Origin: Fasciolopsis buskii
Taxonomy: Eukaryota > Platyhelminthes > Trematoda > Plagiorchiida > Fasciolidae
Length of the DNA: 64,000 bases
NCBI GenBank assembly: GCA_008360955.1
Contig: LUCM01001884.1
Location: 165,232 to 229,231, forward strand
Direction of reading: 5' to 3'
Positions within the stretch are counted from its first letter, which is position 1. Every line of letters starts with the position of its first letter. The translations under genes were made by a program, and so were the position numbers. Positions 36,744 to 50,206 of this stretch are shown here, one piece after another. The notes beneath the pieces were generated by a model. That model saw only the letters and a list, made by a program, of their open reading frames with translations. It was not told the origin of the DNA and made no database searches.

Positions 36744-39700
36744 CCATAAAAGGCAAAAGATCGTCGGTTGAAGTTCTCCCATCTTCTGTATCAAGTACGA
36801 TAAGCCTTATCGAAGAGGCGAATCGACCTTAAATTCTATTACCAGATATAGGGACAAGTTCTAAAATGGCCGTTCCCTCTCACAGACGGTTAAAATAGGC
36901 ATAAGCAATCAGAAATTTCTGTTCAGCTTCTCATTACAAAGAGCCACAAATCATCCACGAAATTCTTAGTGCGCTAACTAACTACTCCTCATAACAATGT
37001 ACAAAAATATTTCTTGTAATTTACATTCAGTGCTCTGTCACCAAGACTATATATAAATATTAATAAATGTGCATAATTCACGGAGCCATAATTTTGTTGC
37101 CTTGGCAACTGTCAGGTAGCGGGCACCAGTTTATGTGGTCCGTACCACACTGGATAACTTTCTCCCCGGCATATTTGGCTTACTTGGTCGTTTCCCTATT
37201 TCATCTCGTGAACAGTCGTTTTAATTCTGTGCCCATTGCTGGGCTTCATCTGACTTTGTAGTAGTGGGACCATGTCATTAACTGAAAAGTTTCAAGTGCC
37301 CGTGGTACTTTGCTTTCATTAGTTCCATTTCTTTGCTTACTATAATTTCATCCGTGAGTATATGCCAACATTAGAACAGCATATGATTGAGTGGAAAAAA
37401 TTACCCACAAGAGCTAATTGACAATTAGTATCGCTCATCAAATATGCATAATTAATACTTTCTTGTTCAATCATCGTTATACCCACATGCTCCGAAATTA
37501 TCATGATGGTGCTCGGCTCACGTGACTATTAATCACCCCTGTGTTCCCTGAGTGTACTCATTCCTAACGATTCAAATGATACTGCTGTTTGTGTACTTTG
37601 TCGAAAGAAAGCAAAGTCTCTAAATTTCGGGTTACTTAAGCAAAACTAACTGGAATACATGATTGTAGTGGATTTCAGCAAACTTCTCTGTCATTACTTA
37701 CGAAATAGATGATTTCACCATAAGAGAAAAAATGGTTCTTAAGATATTCATGGGCGATCGGGATGTCACAGTGCGAATGCTTTTGAATGCTGGTCGATTG
37801 GCGAATCGGTTTCGTAACTGTTAATTTGTTATGTGTAACCGTTTTCCAACCCATTCGCGGAAGGATGACACTTCATTTTGAAGGATTGAACCATTAATAT
37901 CTAAATGATAAATCCCTAAGCAATTAAATCCAAATATGGGAATTCCTAGTCCACTAAAGGATTACAGAATGCGTGTAGGTGTAAGGTACACTTTTGTCCT
38001 CTGTGCACTGCGAGAGCTAAATTATAAGATCACATCGAAACGAGTTCGGTTAATTCACTAAGGGACCATTGGTTACGAGCCTTAGTTATACAAGCACACG
38101 AATCTACTAGTGATTTGCCTTATAATTCGACTAGTGCAGGCACAATTTCCGAACCGATAAACTTGCGCTTACTGTCTCTTCTAATGAGCATGACACTGCT
38201 GTTCCCCAAAACCCAACCGGTAATTTGTCTTCGAAATGCCAAATGCAGCCCTAATCCACACAGGAAAAGAAAACTCAATATAAACTCTGACCGTCTGCAG
38301 AACCTGAATGAATTCGCATTAATCGGATTCATTTGAGTGACATCTGTTCCACTCCCTCGATAGCGATTAATAACACCGACTTTGCATCAGTAGAGTAAGG
38401 ATATTGATATCTGCCCGTGTATTTTAGCAAATTGTATGCGATGTTCGAATTAAGCCAGTAAAGTTACTACACAGGAGCGTTCTTTTTTCTGCTGTGGTTT
38501 AACAATGCCTGTGAGATTTCACCTGCGTATTACTAATACATCAATAAAGCAGGGTGAATCTTACATAACTGGTCCTGCTAACAGTTTTTTATTGGGATTC
38601 TTTTACAGGAAATCCCATAAGTTAAAATTTCTGTGTTTTTCAGCTCAGGTTTCGCCACCACATCCGAATTACTGTTGAAGTGCTCTGAAATAGCAATCAG
38701 ATTCTTGTATGATTTTCCAATTGAATTTGTGATCACCTCAGTGAGAGTGGAAAAGACTAATTTGGTACAGTGTTTATACGGAAGAATCCAATTGATCTTC
38801 TCTTAGAAGAGGTCGATGGTAAGTTAGTCCCTTTACATTTAGCTTGGTCATAATTTCTTAGATTAAGCGGAGTTTAAAACAAATATCCAAGCTGGTGTTT
38901 GGATCCCCGAGCAAGAAACCGGAATCATTTCAACACTAACCAACAATCAGTGAACACAACATAGGGCGGAGCCAATTTATATTATTTTTCACAGCTGGGC
39001 AGCATCAATAATATTGTCGCCAACTTTCCTGCGATTAGATGATCCGAGTAGTACTGGTGCAGTGAAAATTATCTCCATAAGAAATAACTGTTGTTGGTGT
39101 CGCATCAAGCGTCTTGAATGAATTCATTGATACTTTCACTTGAAACAATCAAACCAAGGGTAATGATCAACGATGACAACTTTTAACAACAGTCAACCGC
39201 AGCTGACACGCGGAATTGGGGTCAGCGTTCACCATACCAAGCTTAGGAATATGGATTTGACTGGGAAAATCTCCCCGTGCAACTATATTTTACACAAGCA
39301 AGTGATTATATTAGAAAATTACAAACCAAAATGATAGTCACAAACGATGGGTCTGTCTAGCAGTTGTTAGCTTCTTTCGCTCCATAAAACGATGTTCTGA
39401 AAAGTTCCCGTGGTTTACCATGCACGATTACCTCAGCAAGTAGGACGAGTCAGAATTAATTGTTTGCGGATCGACTGTGCCAATAAGATTTCACTTTGAA
39501 TCAAAAATGTTCTGACAGTTGGAATTCTCGGACATACCTGCATATGATCTTTGATAGATATGAAAATTAGTGAATAAATCGCAATGCCAAAGCTGGTAAC
39601 CATGGTGCGTACAAACTTAGGTGTTTATGTGCTTGAATCCTGTCGGTTTCAAAGGATTTTCATAGTTAAAATTGCTCATGCTAATGCGAAGGTTCAGTGA

Positions 39701-40027
39701 CCGATGGAGCGGTATGTTTGCTAAAAATCCTATTTGCTTGTAAACCTAAATGTTCACTCTAAATATCACATTCCATCTGCTAATGACCTGTGAAACAGGC
39801 AGCAAAACAACAGCGACCAACTGACAAGACCCCGTGATAAGTGAAGAATATGCAAAACTAGCAACAATATGAGACCGCATGTTTGGCACACCAGAACCAG
39901 CTCATCTAGTTAGTGTCACGCGAACAATCATAGTCATGACTATGCTTGTCAAGCACCTGACGTCCTCTGACCACATCGACAGGAGCCAAGTTGACCTTCC
40001 ACACCATTCACGCAGGTAAGCATACCC
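36744..40027. other. No supported gene
   Basis: Only short frames. The pair of opposite frames near 38.12-38.34 kb has no clear splice sites. No RNA-gene boxes seen. Confidence 0.5.
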
Positions 40028-40150
40028 ATCCAGGCACATACATACAGATAGACATACATACACACCTACATATGTAAATGCATTCATTCATAAATACATA
40101 CATACCTACATGCACACGCACATACATACATAGTAAGTATACGCATATCA
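40028..40150. repeat. (CATA)n-type microsatellite
   Basis: About 120 bases of interrupted CATA/ACAT units with CACG variants. Confidence 0.9.
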
Positions 40151-40159
40151 ATAGTTTGT

Positions 40160-40570
40160 TTTGTTTCCCGCTTGCCATGCGGGTGACTGACTAGCATTTT
40201 CGCCTTGTTGTAGCCGATGTACCCGCATGATATCGGCACTCGACCCTTTTGCTGATGCGGCGGAACGGAAGCAGTGGTACCGCCGTTATTTTGCAAGCGC
40301 CAAAGGTCAGTGGGTCAATCATCTGCCACATGCTGTTTTTGAGTGGTTTGGCTTTTTGTGGTAGAAGGTACATGGTCTGATCTAACCAACACGAAGCTTT
40401 TCTGACCCAATCCCCCCGTAGAATACGAGACGCGAAGATTTATACCATGAAATCCATAGCGTGGAACCGCAAAAATCACTGTCCGTCTCCTGGATCCCGA
40501 AACTTCACATGATTCTGGCGACCAGAAACACAGGCATGCCAAATGACCCGGTCTACGGCCCAGCCGAATG
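40160..40570 (-). other. GC-rich block, both frames open, possible old repeat
   Basis: Richer in G+C than its surroundings. Three overlapping minus-strand frames of 60-75 codons span it (for example ESCEVSGSRRRTVIFAVPRY). It abuts the CATA microsatellite, the arrangement often left by a retrotransposon 3' end. I see no reverse-transcriptase motif and cannot say whether it is exon or repeat. Confidence 0.3.
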
Positions 40571-40740
40571 AGTCATTATGTGATCGGGAAGCTCAGAAAT
40601 TTTTCTTCCTGATAGAATAATTTATCAACACCCGCTTATAATAGCGCAAGAAAAGTCAGACCTTATTGATGTGGCATTGATTGTTATTGGCCTAACAATG
40701 ACATGAATCATCGCTTTTCCAATGCCTTCTTCCATTGCAA

Positions 40741-40750
40741 CCCCCCCCCC
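40741..40750. repeat. C10 homopolymer
   Basis: Ten C in a row; third such tract in the window. Confidence 0.85.
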
Positions 40751-43700
40751 TCTTTATCATGAGAAAAGGACTATTTCCGTTGCGATATCATGGTTGGAAA
40801 TTCAAGCTGGAGTGCAATGCTTCACTCAAAGGATATTCGATGAAGGCCTATGTTACAACAGACTGAGAACAAAACAATTTATAACAAGTGAATTTATTTC
40901 ACTCTGCTAGAATTTTTTGATTAAAAATAGCATCATCATGCACAATTTCACAGGAATGGGGGTGTGAACTGTTGAAAACGTCAGAAAAGCGCTAGAGCAT
41001 AATGACACGAAAAATTTGACAAAATCCCCTAAAATGCTTCAGAAAGGTCTCTCTCCTACCTGAATTCCTTGAAGGTAAAAACAGAATTGTCCCACTTTTT
41101 CGTCAAAAAGTCCAATAACATCATGTCCGGCTTATAATCATAAGCACACTTATACCAAGATTAGTGGTAAAATAAACAGTTAGCTTTCTAGTCCCGCTGT
41201 TTATTATTGGCATAGAATTTGGAAACCACAGCGATACGATTTTCAATCCAAAATCATATCCGGGTCAACTGACGGTAACTTATCACAATCGCACCTATTC
41301 CGTCCGTTCTCATTCAGAAGCTGACTGACCATGTATTCATTTTACCGGCTGATGTGGCGTGTTGCCAGTCTCAAACTCAATTCAGCCTTTGTTCTGTGTC
41401 TGATTGATTTATCCACGCAGACTCAGCAAGTCATGCACATTTGTTCTCTGTCTGGCCTTCTCGTGAATTTTAGATTAAGGGTGAATACCATCAGTGAATC
41501 CCCGAATGTGGTAATTGACTCATTTGCTTCTAGTGATTTGATTAATTCGTTGGGCCACAATCTTTCCTTAATTGAAGTGTGAATTTTCTATCTACAGGAC
41601 AAAGAAATCTTAGTGATAGGATGAAAAGTCATCAGCCAAGAGACAACCATCCTCATAAACCGCCGGTTACATTTACGTGATTGGTTGTAAAAATGAAATG
41701 GGATACTTTACTCGAAAACCAGATTAGTTAAAACGAGCCAGTTTTAAAGCGGGTCTCCATTGTGATAGGTCAGATTTTAGCAAAATGCAGACGGAAAACA
41801 ACAGATTATTGCTGTTCAGAATTAACATAACTGGGCCGCAGTTTTAGAAGAATCATGCTTGGTCAAAGTTTGTTTCCATAATGCCAATAAAGTAATAATT
41901 TCCAAACAGCGGGTTTACAGGATATCCATCTGGTTACCATCGTGTTCGCTGTCGTTTTTGAATCAACAAGACAGAAAAGTGATATTTGGAGACGCGAGTT
42001 GTCAGCCCACTGGTATCTGGGACCTTGGCCCAAGATATCCTCTTGCCGGATACAAGGGATTAGACAACCGCTTGAGCACTTCGCATTCAGCGGTACCTCA
42101 CAGAAGCTTAAAAGTCCTCAACCGGCGGATTCTTTACAACTTGCAAAATAAAGTGCGCATGCCGTAGTCATATTGTTCCCATTCAATCATTTTACAGAAG
42201 GTGCTTCTTTTGCAACTGAAAATGCTGTACGCGCTTCAGATGGATGTAAATGTTTAACGGAATAACGGACTAACTTTACCGTAGAAGGTTTTCAGCGCTG
42301 GAAAAACTAAATCTACCGAATGAGGCGATTCTACATCAGAAGACAAACTTTACTGAACTGATCATTAGTCCTGAAACCACTCCACATGGGCACAGATTAG
42401 TAACCACTTGTCCTTTATTTTGAATATCAAAATTACCAAGAAATTTATTCGTTTGAATTTTGTCTGCAATCGGGTGGACTGAAGTCAGTTTTAGTGATAT
42501 AATATTCAGGTTTCCATAACACAATACGGACTTCGTAAAAGGTAACCGCCCAGCGAAGTGCAAACCAAGAGTTGCATGATTCACCATACTGTCGAGAAAA
42601 GAAATCAGGTGAACTGTCCAAGAATCTGTTGAAAGTTCAATCATTGTGACTAATCACTGCGCGCAGCGGAGGTCCCAGTAGCAAACAAGGGGAAAAATGA
42701 AAAGGAATCAAATAAACTTTCATCGACTGTTGAATTTAAATCTAAAAAGATTTTTTCCTTTGAAAATACGTCAATGAGTACAAAATTCTCCTTGGCCGTA
42801 ACTTTCGAAGCAACAAGCCTAGGAACGGTAATAAATGTGTAGGGACGTTTGGGACTTACATCGTTTAGATTTAACACGAAGAGATCAATAACTGTAGAAG
42901 CTAAACAGAAATTTACTGAGAAAACAAAATCGGGAAGTTTTTAGGTGTTTGTGCTATGAAAATAGGAACCTAGGTATATCACTTCCGATGAACAGTCGCA
43001 AATCAATGTTTTTAGTTCAGTAAAGTGAGTTGGTAAGGAAATATTAAAAAAACGGAGATCATTAAATAATTAATAAAATGACCCTGGTCGGAGCAGATTA
43101 ACGCTTCGGATTAGTGATTAGCCGTTGATGGGGGATGGAATATTAGAAAGCCAGCAAATGGTACTAGCATCACAGGGGTAAAGGTTCCTTGTTCAAACCT
43201 ATTATAGATACTCAAAATTTTCTATAGTTTTCTATTAGCCATGCGCACAAAAGCATAAACTGGTACGTACATACGTACACATGAATTGTCGGAGTGGTAA
43301 CAGCGGCTTCACAGTCCTAGTCCTGCTGAATTGTTACAAGAAATAACGGTCCACTTCTAACATTCTACTATATTTGCAAACAATAGAACAAAATTGTAAC
43401 GCTATTAATAATGTAGACTGAGTACAGAGTAGCAGAAAATCATGCGCTGCTTGGCGACAGTTCTTCTCATTAGGTGTTAATGAAGTGACCGTCGCAGATG
43501 AAGTTTTTCGCAGCTCAATTTCCCTTTCAATGTGCGTCAAGATTGACGGGGCTGACAGTAATCCGCTTGCTATTCGAGTTCATTTTAAAGCACTTAGACT
43601 TCATGCATAGGATCATCTGTTCCACCGGTTGTAGTCAAAGTTTACTTTATCGCCGGTTCTTCAGGTATCACGAGGCATCTTGCTATCAATACCAAACCCT

Positions 43701-43961
43701 AGATAGAGCACTTTCATGGTTAGGCACAGTCACTTGCACGTTGACACAAATGACAAAATGAGCCGAGAAAAGCAGATGATCCCAACTGTTACTACCCCCC
43801 TAAAAGGAGCAATACCTAACAACGGGTGAGTAACTTCATGAATATTTCATTGCCTTCCCATTAAATGATTTTGTATTAGTAGAGATGAATAAACTTTGTG
43901 ATGCTGTATTACGCGTATCTTTATTTAGAGCTAATTTAGGAACCGTTTCTCCATTTGGCAG
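40751..43961. other. No firm gene; exon-like fragments only
   Basis: Open frames of 70-102 codons occur on the plus strand at 41859-42167 and the minus strand at 42877-42336, but frames shift between them and no paired splice sites are convincing. Near 43.16-43.20 kb a degenerate A-box/B-box pair (B-like GTTCAAACCT) hints at a decayed SINE. A plus-strand ATG frame at 43498-43761 could precede the exon cluster that follows. Confidence 0.45.
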
Positions 43962-44185
43962 GTTTTACTAGCAGGTTTTTCATAAACCAACAGTTTTACT
44001 TCCCAAAGAGATTACTGAGTGGTAGAAGAACGCGGGCCACTTGCACGCTGTCGTTAAGATATATCATCGCGTTGTGGTTTTTTCCATCCGACAAGTCTAA
44101 GGGTGTTTTTTTCTGTGTTAGCCAATTCGCAAAAGATGGTGTGGAGTATCTATCGAAGTTTACCGCTACCTATCAAGCAGAAATG
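43962..44185 (+). CDS. Candidate exon b of membrane-protein-like gene
   Basis: Starts after CCGTTTCTCCATTTGGCAG, a strong acceptor. It is open for 74 codons (entering with two bases) and ends at GAAATG before GTTAAC. The peptide includes FYFPKRLLSGRRTRATCTLS, a hydrophobic RYIIALWFF stretch and SQFAKDGVEYLSKF, all plausible protein. No family recognised. It probably belongs with the exons at 44483 and 44775, though the phases between b and c do not match, so an exon or a boundary is missing from this model. Confidence 0.3.
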
Positions 44186-44482
44186 GTTAACTAATTTTTC
44201 TGATATCTTATCAGGCCAACAACTTCTGCGTTTATTTACTTGCAGTGATTGTGTAGAAAGTGACAATGGTGATGGTGATGACAGTCGCCTTATCACAATC
44301 TTTTAGTCCCATTCAAGTGGGCGGTGACTCGGATCTTAGTACAATTTAGCTTCAGTTTAGTCCTAAGCCACTTCAGCAATTAGCCCTCTGATGATGCTTA
44401 ACTTTCCACAAACATTGCAACAACACTGAACGTGTGATGCTGACGCTTGTACCTCGGTCACTGTGTTCGCTAATTTAATTAG

Positions 44483-44739
44483 TGCCAGCGAATAGTCACA
44501 GAGCATCCCGGTTAAACTGGAGAACCAATCAGACCCTGTTTCTCAAAGATGAACATCATTTTTTACCTGAAGCTTATTACGAATGGGTATCTCCATTTTT
44601 TAGTGAATTAATTTTTGACTACGTCATTAGGGATTTTGCCCACTTGGAACTCACTCATTGGTGGTATTTTGTTCTGGTCATACATCAGCTGAACAAATAT
44701 TATGTTGTCCATTCATTATTTTTTTGTCATACTCTCTGA
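44483..44739 (+). CDS. Candidate exon c, hydrophobic product
   Basis: Begins after TAATTTAATTAG and is open to a TGA at 44739. The peptide reads FLKDEHHFLPEAYYEWVSPF, then FDYVIRDFAHLELTHWWYFV, and ends in a hydrophobic HSLFF stretch. The mix of acidic and aromatic residues looks like protein next to a membrane span. A donor is not clear: GTATTT after TTGGTG gives the wrong phase for the next exon. Function unknown. Confidence 0.25.
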
Positions 44740-44774
44740 TTTTACTTCTATCCTTTTCTTCCCTCCTTTTTCAG

Positions 44775-45035
44775 CCCACTTTCACCGACCAGTCGAAGCT
44801 AGCCTGAGGGGAGTACTAAGTGAAAAAGTTAGTTCACACAGTGGGGATAATAATAATTTGCCAGTTGAGTTCAACGTCAGTCGCGACTGGTGTTAGTCCC
44901 CCCTCGCTCAAACTCGCATATACAGGTCTCTATCTCGTCGTGGCATCGTTGGGTGCGACTGCATCACTCACCGATAGACTGCAGTTCCTCAGACTAAATG
45001 AGGTTAATCCGGTTATCGGTTTCTGTGCCACCTAA
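44775..45035 (+). CDS. Candidate terminal exons with 34-base intron
   Basis: Exon d (44775-44891) follows an exceptional acceptor, a long pyrimidine run ending CCTCCTTTTTCAG. It reads HFHRPVEASLRGVLSEK through NVSRDW. An intron of only 34 bases (44892-44925) runs from GTTAGT through a C/T-rich stretch to TATACAG. The split codon TGT then joins to exon e, which reads LYLVVASLGATASLTDRLQF, one likely membrane span, and stops at 45033-45035. Both exons have many C/G third positions, unlike the flanks. An alternative is that exon e ends at AATGAG before GTTAAT and continues into the equally open 45.0-45.25 kb, where another short GTGAGA...CGCAG intron could be drawn. Product unknown; probably a membrane protein. 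Confidence 0.4.
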
Positions 45036-45845
45036 CAGCTATTTTAATTTGCCTATTTTCACCTCTCCGAGCCCTGTATTGTGCGCCTGTCCAGCTATGG
45101 GTGAGAATGTCACCCACCCACTTTCCCGCAGTCCTACCTCTTCCAAAGATTAGCCTCAACTGAACAGTATCTCAACGACACGCTATCACACAAGCGAACA
45201 ACCAAAAAGAATGCGAGCTGGAATTGTCATCCTCGCACGTGAAGGCCAAAAGTTACCGCCCCCCGTTGGCCAATAATGACCTCGTGCAGTTGCTGACGCA
45301 AATGATAAATGTATGAGAAAGTTGACGGTTAGAACTCAGGGCATTTGTTAAATGAAGCAAGTGAATTTTTGCAGTCTGTCCTAATGCTGGTTTCTCGAAA
45401 AAAAATAAGTGAGATTGCCAGTCGAATAAGGAGGTGATTACTGACACCTCCATGACGAGGATATCAAATGCACAATTGCCCACCAGCCTTTCTGGTCGAC
45501 TGACTTTGATGCCCGGACTGACTGACTGACCGATTGGTTTCAAACCCGTTCATAGTCTAAAATTTTAAAAAGTCAGTTTCTTTGATCTTTCTTACGTCAT
45601 TCACTTAGTAGACAATCAAAAAGCATGATGGGCCAGAGTTCTGATTTCACACATTTGTCTGGTCAAGCGATAAATTATAATGAAGGGCAAAATATTAAAT
45701 AGGAAGTTTGCAAATACCCGTAACCTTTATCTGGCAACCAAACGCAACATGATGGACGAGCCGAGTACTGGAAAGTGGGAGCCGTTTAATGCCGTTGCGT
45801 TAAGCTACAAGCGATCAGTTGCAAAGTTTCAGGTAACTTTTATCT

Positions 45846-46010
45846 ATTACTTTCTTTATTAATGAAATAACAATGCACATCATTTTTCGGGAATCGGGTC
45901 GTGGCCAGCAGAGGGATGACAAGTGGGGAAGTTGGCCGGCGGTGGGTGAATTCGAACTCGTAACCTTCACGCTCAAAGGCCACGACCTTATCCGTCTGAC
46001 CAACTGCGTT
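45846..46010 (-). mobile_element. tRNA-derived SINE (family A)
   Basis: Minus orientation. A-box GTTGGTCAGACGGATAAGG, B-box GAGTTCGAATTC (45959-45948), body CCAACTTCCCCACTTG and CTGCTGGCCACG, tail TTCATTAATAAAGAAAGTAA. Collinear with 36579-36743, with the same total length. Confidence 0.85.
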
Positions 46011-49000
46011 CAAATGGGAACCTGAGGATCTAGTACCCGATCTGCGGCGAAATCAGAACAAGAAACGACAAATAGTCAGTGGCACTGGTTGCTCTTTAGA
46101 TAACATGAGACAAGTGGAACTAGCGTAAAGCGCGTCAGGATAAAATTGGCTAGTTGGTGATCGATAATAACAGCTTATATGCGCAACTCAATTAAGTCAC
46201 TACCGGGTCATATTGGTGGGTTTACCGAATGAAGTACATCTTATGTGCTGAAGTGATTATGCATTGAATAAACAAAACTAATACCATACAATCATCTAAT
46301 CTGTGCTGAGCTTATATAAATTGAGTTTGGGGGAAACTGTCGGAATATAACAAAGTAGAATTGTACAAAACTGAATGTATTGCTAATTTTAACACAAGAC
46401 TAGTGTGTAAGATAATCCACTACCAAACTTCGAATCAATTTCGTTAGAACGCTTGCTCCTAATCTTGCAAAACATCGCTTGCAACTCCCAAGTGATTTCC
46501 AGCTTTGTTACCGCGTTGTTCGTTATGGCTAATCCACATAGCCCGATGCGTCAGACAGCATTTATTACTTAGCAATAGATATTAAAGTGTATGACTTTCT
46601 CAGTGGGCTACAAATCCCCATTTACAATACACAACCGTTACAAAAGTTCTCATCTCAGTTGGTGATGTGTGTACAGGCAACAGACTACCATTTTTCAACT
46701 ATGAAGACGAAAGCATAAAATTCTATTTAGATATTTCCATAAATTAGTGAGTACTGTAATTTGCTGTTTAGTTACTTTATAATCGACGGAAAAGCATTAC
46801 CGATTACTGACGATAGTATAGAGCAACGTTTGGGATGTCTCTAAAAAGTGTGCCTCAAATGCAATGTGATATACTTTTAAGGCCGGTTCCGGGAAATTTA
46901 ACCCGAGGGTGAGAAAAAGTCGACCGACTAAAATACCCAACGAAAATATTAATACCACTACTGAAGTTGAGAACACCAGTCACCCGGAATCGCCTTTTCT
47001 ACACTTGTTTAATCCTAAATTCGAAAACGCAAACAAGCTGATATTCATACGAAAGCATCTGCAAGTCTACGAAGATTTTGGCCCCCATTTTGTTGTCTAG
47101 CCACGAATGCTGAGAAAACTTTTACATATTGCACTTGCATTACTTGTCCAGGCGACTAACCACTGTCCTTGCTTACAGCTCCAAACACCCTGACGTCGCA
47201 AACTTGGCAGTAACTTATATTTGTAGAGATCATTCGTTTGAGTGAGTCCTTATGTTTATTTCTGCCATCTCGCCATAATCATGACAATGTGGCATCTGCA
47301 ACTTTAAAAGTCCCAGCAGTCTGAGCCTCGGCAACTGACAGCAATGAGGAGGCTGTCAATTTCTGTCCTGGTGGTATTGAGGTCCAGCAACAAGGAAAAC
47401 CGATGGTAATATGAAGACCTAAGTAGTTTCATGCTGGAGTCCTGCGTTGTTTGGTGATAAGCCCACGAATTCCTGGTACATCTGATGCCATGGAATGATA
47501 AAATGTTGGCAAACGTGAGAAAATCTAAAACTTCTTGCTGATACGGGACGACTATAAAGCTGTGATGCTAAATAGACCGGAACTTCACCCTGAGTGCTAG
47601 CCTACTAGACAAATAAGATGTAACGTCATCCGTCGAAGTGATCGGGACGAATTTTTCTATTGATGATAATGGCTGCCGAAATTTCTGTTTACTGCCAGTA
47701 CTAGGAAAATATGTTGCAAACTAATTCGTGTTCTCAGGATTCGCTTTGTTTGTCACTGCCTGTGCGGATTTTGTGTTGTATAAATACCCAGAAGTTGTGC
47801 AGCTAAAGATTATACCTTCTATTTTGGGTTATTGTTACTTCGGTGCAATTTGGTCCGAGTTCTCTTCAGTGCTGAATACTGCTGGTACTACGAGGAAATG
47901 CTGTCTGTGTATCACAAGTATCATTCGAACGTCAAGATCACTGCTAAAACCGACGGCACATTTGGTACAATTCAAAATGAGAGCACCGCAGACAGTCACT
48001 CCTTGCATAATAAATACCGGAAAGAACAGTTTAATACAAGCTCAAGAGTATATAGTAACCAAATGAACTGATAAACGCCAGGGAATTCTAATGTCTGCCG
48101 ACGGGAGTCTGACAAACAGAGAAGAAGCAAGCACAGCGCTAGATCCCTGCGTTTTTATGGCCAGTAAAACAGAACATTAAAATCAAATTGGCATACTGAA
48201 CCAACAGAGCGACGATTTAGAATATTTCATGTAAACAAGACCGGTCTTCGTCGTTGAAAATGGCTATTTCTATCTGGCCTGACTGAGGCCTGATCGAGTG
48301 TCTTTAATTGCTCAAATAACAATTGGCCAAAATTTTCGACTGAGCTACGCGGATTATTCGTTTGCAACTCATTTTCTTATTCGGAATGCTCAAGGAACGA
48401 AAAGGCACTGACCTGTCTGTACGTTCTGAAAAAATACAATGAAACCGGAATTGTTTTTACGAGCCATGCTACACAATGATTTCTAACAATAGATATTTTT
48501 TCCCGACTACCTCCAGAACTCGGTATGAATTAGAACGCTGGCAATTACTCTTGACCCAGCCCTAAGGTTCTAACTAGTGATTATTCGTTAAATTGAAACA
48601 CCGTTCTACGAGGTGTTCGAGAGATTTAAAACCCTTTATCTAATAGTCTTTTATTAACATAACCCAATTTAATTCCATGAGACCCAGAATCTGTGGATTT
48701 ATTCTTACCATCCACATTGATGAATTCGGTTTGGTTTTGTATAGCCACCGATAGTCGACGCTGTGTTCAGCAAGAACTTAGAAGAAAAGACAACTTTTGT
48801 TTCTTAGAGTTTGTAAGGAATGCAGACAGAACAAGAAGTTTGGAGAGGTAACTGTGCATCCCAACTTACGTGGCTGATCTAATTCCATGTCAGTCTGCGT
48901 AGCACTCAACTCCGGACAAAGAATGGTAACGGATCTACTCGTCATAGTTATCACTACTATGGTGTGAATCGAGTATAAGTGCGTTCTAATGCAAGCAGAA

Positions 49001-50003
49001 TAATCTTCTTGAAACAGCTGTAAACAGACTACGCATGTGCATGAAAGAGCCTTTGATGGAACAAACCATAGAGATAATAATTGCATCCGTGCGGTGTACG
49101 TCAGTGACATATGTTAGCATAGTACCCACAGCGCCAACAGGCAGAGACAGTTTGTTTCCTGATATATCATACCAAAGTCGCAAAGGTTTGGAGTTGCGCC
49201 TTCGAAAAACTCTAGAGATAATTCCGTCTTCCAGTTTCCCGGCGATTGCAAAAGTCGAGTATCATTTCTTGTACCGGAAAATCGGAATGGTGGTTTCAGC
49301 TATCCAAGATATCACTTTGGTGCTTTCTGTTATAGCTTAGCCATAGGAGATTCTGTCAGACAAACCTCTAAATCTGGCCAGCATTTTAATCCTACCTGTG
49401 ATCACAAACCAGAGAGATAGGGTATCTTATGGAGATATAGACAGCTATGCAGGATATTTTCCAGACCGCAGGTTTCATCATGCATTGCCGGTCAAAGGAA
49501 AATAGGCAGACGAAATCCAACATTAAGCAATCAGCTACTTGGACACAAAGTTTTGCGCAACCATCCATTTGACCTTTCCAGAAGACAGAACTACCAACGA
49601 AGGGAAAGAGATGAGCAGCTGGCAGATCGAAAACGCTAGCCAATGAATAAAAGACTGCAGTTTCTGGGGTTCTTGTCGGCGATTGCAGAAGTCATAGATC
49701 TTCATTTAACAGTTATCACCCACCAAAGCTGGGTAGTCCATAGCCAAAAGGAAGCTACCATGCCAAGTTCCTCATATTTCATTAAATAAAATGATTCAGG
49801 GCAATGGCTTAGCATCGCCTTCCGTACCAGAGAAAAAATAAGCAGCAAAGAGGAGTACGTGAAACATCTGAGGGTGCTTGGGTCACTTTGCTTCAAGATG
49901 GTACCCAATGTTTTGTGAGTCATACTTTGGAGTCAAGAGATTCGGTGGAATTCCTGAGCAGGACACCCGTCGCGTTTGTAGACCACGGCGAGGTACTATT
50001 TAT
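46011..50003. other. No supported gene
   Basis: Short and medium frames (up to 112 codons) on both strands without paired splice signals. A CGGCGATTGC(A)AAGTC-like word occurs twice, near 49.24 and 49.67 kb, possibly a small old duplication. Confidence 0.5.
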
Positions 50004-50206
50004 TCAAACACCTTCACCGTACAATTTACAAAGAACTTTAGTAACTTGCATTCTTCCAAAGTGAGAGCCATGCAAAATGTCACCAATGATCTCTTCATCG
50101 TAGTCTTTTCTGACGGTGGGAATGATGACAGAGCACGAAGTAGATCGAATGCACTCACCAAGCCTAAGTGTCCTCCCCCTCAAATGCCGGCATATTACCG
50201 GAGAGG
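50004..50206 (-). CDS. Candidate terminal exon, unknown product
   Basis: On the minus strand the block follows GTTACATGTCAG and is open for 66 codons to a TGA at 50006-50004 that overlaps AATAAA (50004-49999). The peptide contains RLGECIRSTSCSVIIPTVRK and DYDEEIIGDILHG, convincing protein-like text. The plus strand is also open here in two frames: 49.83-50.06 kb reads AFVDHGEVLFIQTPSPYNLQ and ends at a GTGAGA donor. Only one reading can be real. No family recognised in either. Confidence 0.25.
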
